From Actinocrinis sp035605935 (GTDB lineage Bacteria; Actinomycetota; Actinomycetes; Streptomycetales; Catenulisporaceae), in NCBI RefSeq assembly GCF_035605935.1, contig NZ_DATNGK010000128.1, forward strand, positions 1 to 64,000: a stretch of 64,000 bases of DNA, read 5' to 3'. Numbering within the stretch: the first letter of the stretch is position 1; every line of letters begins with the position of its first letter. The notes under the pieces are model-generated. The model did no database searches. It was given only the letters and a program-made list of their open reading frames with translations, and was not told the DNA's origin. The position numbers were made by a program, and so were the translations under genes. Of the stretch, positions 61,899 to 64,000 are shown piece by piece.

Positions 61899-63536
61899 AT
61901 GCAGGATCGGGACCTCGTCGCCGCGATCGTGGCGGGCGACCCGGCAGGACTGGCTGCCGTCTACGACAGATACGCCTCGGCGTTGTACACGTACTGCCGC
62001 TCGATGCTGCGCGACTCCGAGGACGCGGCCGACGCGTTGCAGGACACCTTCGTGGTCGCGGCGCAGAAGCTGGACGGGCTGCGGGACCCGGACCGGCTGC
62101 GGCCGTGGCTGTACGCGGTGGCTCGCAACGAGTGCCTGCGCCGGCTGCGCGGCCGTCAGGGCATCGTCGAACTCGATGAGGCCGGCGAGGTGAGCGACGA
62201 CGGAGTCGACGTCGACGCGGGTCTGCGCGAGGCGGATGTACGTAGCCTGATCTGGTCTGCGATCCAGGGCCTCAACCCGAGCGAGCGCGAGGTCTTCGAG
62301 CTCAACGTCCGGCACGAGTTGGAGGGCGCCGATCTCGCGGCGGCTCTCGGGGTCACGGCCAACCACGCGCACGCTCTGCTCTCCCGAGCCCGCGGGCAGT
62401 TGGAGAAGTCACTGGGCGCGCTGCTGGTGGCCCGCACCGGCCGGTCAGACTGCGCGGAACTTGCCGCGATCCTGGACGGCTGGAACGGCGAGCTGACCGC
62501 ATTGCTGCGCAAGCGGATCAACCGGCACGTCGAGCAATGCGAGATCTGCGGGGAACGCAAGCGGCTCGAACTGCGACCCGAGGCGCTGCTCGGCGCGATG
62601 CCGCTCCTGCTGCTGCCACCGGGCCTGCGCGCGAATGTCCTGCGGCTGGTGGGCAACGTGCTGCCGGGAGGGGGCCCGGGAAGCCCGACGCAGCCCGGCT
62701 CCGGCTCGAACTCGAACCCAAGCTCGAACGCGCCGTCGAACTCTTCGAACTCTTCCAGCTTCGGCAACCTCGCGAACGGTGCGCTCGGCGGCGCCGCGGC
62801 GGCGAACCTGGCCGAGTACTGCGCGGGCGTCGCCAAACGCGCCGAGCCCTTCAACCGGGCCGGCTTCCCGGCTCCGCTTGACCGGCGCCGCAAGCCACTC
62901 GCGACCGCGCGGCGCAAGACGCTTATCGCCGCCGCGGTCCTGCTGATGCTGCTACTCGGCATAGGCGGCTACACGACGCTGCGGTACCTCTCCCCGGGCA
63001 ACACGGCCACGGTCCTGCCGACCCACTCGCCCTCGGTGGTCGCGGTCGTGGACACCGGCGACGGCTCCTCGCTGCTGATCGAGATATCGACAAGCGCGGC
63101 GTCCGCGAGCGCGAGCCCGAGTCAGAGCCCGTCGGTGAGCGCCTCCGCATCTTCCAGCCCGTCGATCATCGTGGTGCGCACATCGGCCCGCGCTTCGCGC
63201 TCGCCCAGCCGCTCACCTTCGCCGAGCCCTTCTCCGCCACCGCCGATGGGCACCCTCGTCGCCAATCCGGAGACGGTGACCGCGAACTGCGGTGTCGGAA
63301 CTTTCAACCTGATCGCCCGCGGCGGCCCGGTCGCCGGTTACACGATCATCGCTCCTTCGGCCCCGCCGTCTAACCGGTCCCCCGCGGCCTCCCCGGACGG
63401 CGGCGGCAAAATGACGCCGGGCCAAGTTGATCCGATAACCGTCTATGTCGACTTCTCACCCGTCGAGTTCACGATCGAGCCAAAAGGTACTCAAGCCCCG
63501 ATCTACGTGACCGCATCCTCCTTCTGCATCGGCTAG
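61899..63536 (+). CDS. ECF sigma factor fused to a membrane-anchored zinc anti-sigma module
   Basis: About 545 residues from ATG 61899. Sigma-70 region 2 (about 5-75: LAAVYDRYASALYTYCRSMLRDSEDAADALQDTF) and region 4 (about 115-165: LNPSEREVFELNVRHELEGADLAAALGVTANHAHALLSRAR). Then a ZAS-type anti-sigma zinc motif HVEQCEIC (His210, Cys214, Cys217), a flexible Ser/Asn stretch, a membrane helix (about 342-362: LIAAAVLLMLLLGIGGYTTL) and an extracellular Ser/Pro-rich tail with a beta-rich end (NPETVTANCGVGTFNL, VYVDFSPVEFTIEPKG). The layout resembles the ECF52-like fused sigma/anti-sigma groups. No RBS before the ATG; possibly leaderless. Confidence 0.85.
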   Translation: MQDRDLVAAIVAGDPAGLAAVYDRYASALYTYCRSMLRDSEDAADALQDTFVVAAQKLDGLRDPDRLRPWLYAVARNECLRRLRGRQGIVELDEAGEVSDDGVDVDAGLREADVRSLIWSAIQGLNPSEREVFELNVRHELEGADLAAALGVTANHAHALLSRARGQLEKSLGALLVARTGRSDCAELAAILDGWNGELTALLRKRINRHVEQCEICGERKRLELRPEALLGAMPLLLLPPGLRANVLRLVGNVLPGGGPGSPTQPGSGSNSNPSSNAPSNSSNSSSFGNLANGALGGAAAANLAEYCAGVAKRAEPFNRAGFPAPLDRRRKPLATARRKTLIAAAVLLMLLLGIGGYTTLRYLSPGNTATVLPTHSPSVVAVVDTGDGSSLLIEISTSAASASASPSQSPSVSASASSSPSIIVVRTSARASRSPSRSPSPSPSPPPPMGTLVANPETVTANCGVGTFNLIARGGPVAGYTIIAPSAPPSNRSPAASPDGGGKMTPGQVDPITVYVDFSPVEFTIEPKGTQAPIYVTASSFCIG

Positions 63537-63587
63537 CCGCAACCGCATAGTGAGGCGCCTCGCGGCCAACCGGATCGCGGGCTTACG

Positions 63588-64000
63588 ATGCCCGGCGTGC
63601 CTTCACTCATGGGGATGACCAAGCGTGTCCTGGTCGGCCAACCGATGCGCAGCGAGCTGCTCGGCGAAGCGACGCTGTCCAAGAAGATCGCGCTGCCGGT
63701 CTTCGCCTCCGACGCCCTCTCGTCCGTCGCCTACGCCACCGAGGAAATCCTCGTGGTCCTGTCGGCCGGCGGCCTCGCCTTCTTCCACTTCACCTGGTAC
63801 ATCGCGGGCGCGGTCGGCTTCCTGATGCTCGTGGTGGTGGCGTCGTACCGGCAGAACGTGCACGCCTACCCGTCTGGCGGCGGCGACTATGAGGTAGCCA
63901 CCACCAACCTCGGACCACGGGTCGGCTTGACCGTCGCGAGCGCGCTCATGGTGGACTACACCCTCACCGTCGCAGTCTCCGTTTCCGCCGGCGTGGCGAA
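63588..64000 (+). CDS. APC-family permease (5' part, cut by window end)
   Basis: About 137 codons are visible from ATG 63588; alternative starts are GTG 63597 and ATG 63609. The N-terminus reads LLGEATLSKKIALPVFASDALSSVAYATEEILVVLSAGG, then helix 2-3 with YRQNVHAYPSGGGDYEVATTNLGPRVGLTVASALMVDYTLTVAVSVSAG. ASDALSSVAYATEEIL and AYPSGGGDYEVA are hallmarks of a large actinobacterial APC permease type, often next to Trk/K-uptake genes. Substrate unknown. No RBS is clear. Confidence 0.85.
   Translation, partial: MPGVPSLMGMTKRVLVGQPMRSELLGEATLSKKIALPVFASDALSSVAYATEEILVVLSAGGLAFFHFTWYIAGAVGFLMLVVVASYRQNVHAYPSGGGDYEVATTNLGPRVGLTVASALMVDYTLTVAVSVSAGVA

Overview
The window is high-GC actinobacterial chromosome. 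Two F420-type PPOX flavoenzymes, a GylR-type glycerol locus, a mycobacterial-type ATP-dependent DNA ligase, an Nei2-type glycosylase, Ser/Thr kinases with extracellular tails, a LytR_C protein and many GTG starts all point to a soil actinomycete. I would guess Streptomyces or Catenulisporales relatives, but the species cannot be fixed from the sequence. No rRNA, tRNA, CRISPR array, prophage or complete insertion sequence is visible. Nearly all long antisense reading frames are third-position-GC shadows.

Layout. 1-4.2 kb: a LuxR-type two-component pair (its response regulator is cut by the window edge) and a pair of membrane/secreted proteins. 4.2-6.9 kb: an isoprenoid mini-cluster (UbiE-like methyltransferase, UbiA-like membrane protein, polyprenyl diphosphate synthase). 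7-11 kb: DNA ligase, GNAT acetyltransferase and MFS exporter. 11-16.7 kb: secreted GH30-CBM2 glycanase, small membrane proteins, TetR regulator and a GH1 beta-glucosidase behind a CebR-like operator. 16.8-25.9 kb: LytR_C envelope protein, MMPL transporter with divergent TetR, Ser/Thr kinase and CDF metal transporter. 25.9-31 kb: FUSC transporter with divergent MarR, F420 enzymes, Nei2 glycosylase, DUF1876 protein and a universal stress protein whose stop codon is the target site of a 211-bp MITE-like element. 31-38.7 kb: a sugar/polyol catabolic cluster (beta-propeller protein, ROK repressor, two Gfo/Idh dehydrogenases, two xylose-isomerase-fold enzymes, alditol oxidase). 38.8-41.3 kb: YceI protein and a lectin-tailed kinase that lacks the catalytic Asp. 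41.5-48.6 kb: glycerol regulon (glpD, glpK, glpF facing gylR and a second glpK) with two matching palindromic operators. 48.6-52.5 kb: APC permease, zinc-ribbon membrane protein and DUF2277 protein.

52.5-60.8 kb is the most unusual part. A helix-turn-helix protein is divergent from a tightly coupled two-gene operon. The first operon gene encodes a 1647-residue protein with GHKL-ATPase modules at both ends and two phosphoribosyltransferase-like modules between them. The second encodes a receiver domain fused to an aminoglycoside-kinase-fold domain whose catalytic Asp is His. I read this as a predicted signalling or conflict system that makes or senses a nucleotide-like molecule; its function is not established. 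A LuxR-type regulator with a degenerate receiver and an ECF sigma factor fused to its own zinc anti-sigma domain and a membrane anchor follow. The window ends inside an APC permease gene.

How the genes work together: secreted GH30 and intracellular GH1 fit stepwise plant-polysaccharide use. The ROK cluster handles a sugar or polyol that AldO-type oxidation can start. The GylR regulon takes glycerol in through GlpF, phosphorylates it with GlpK and oxidises it with GlpD.
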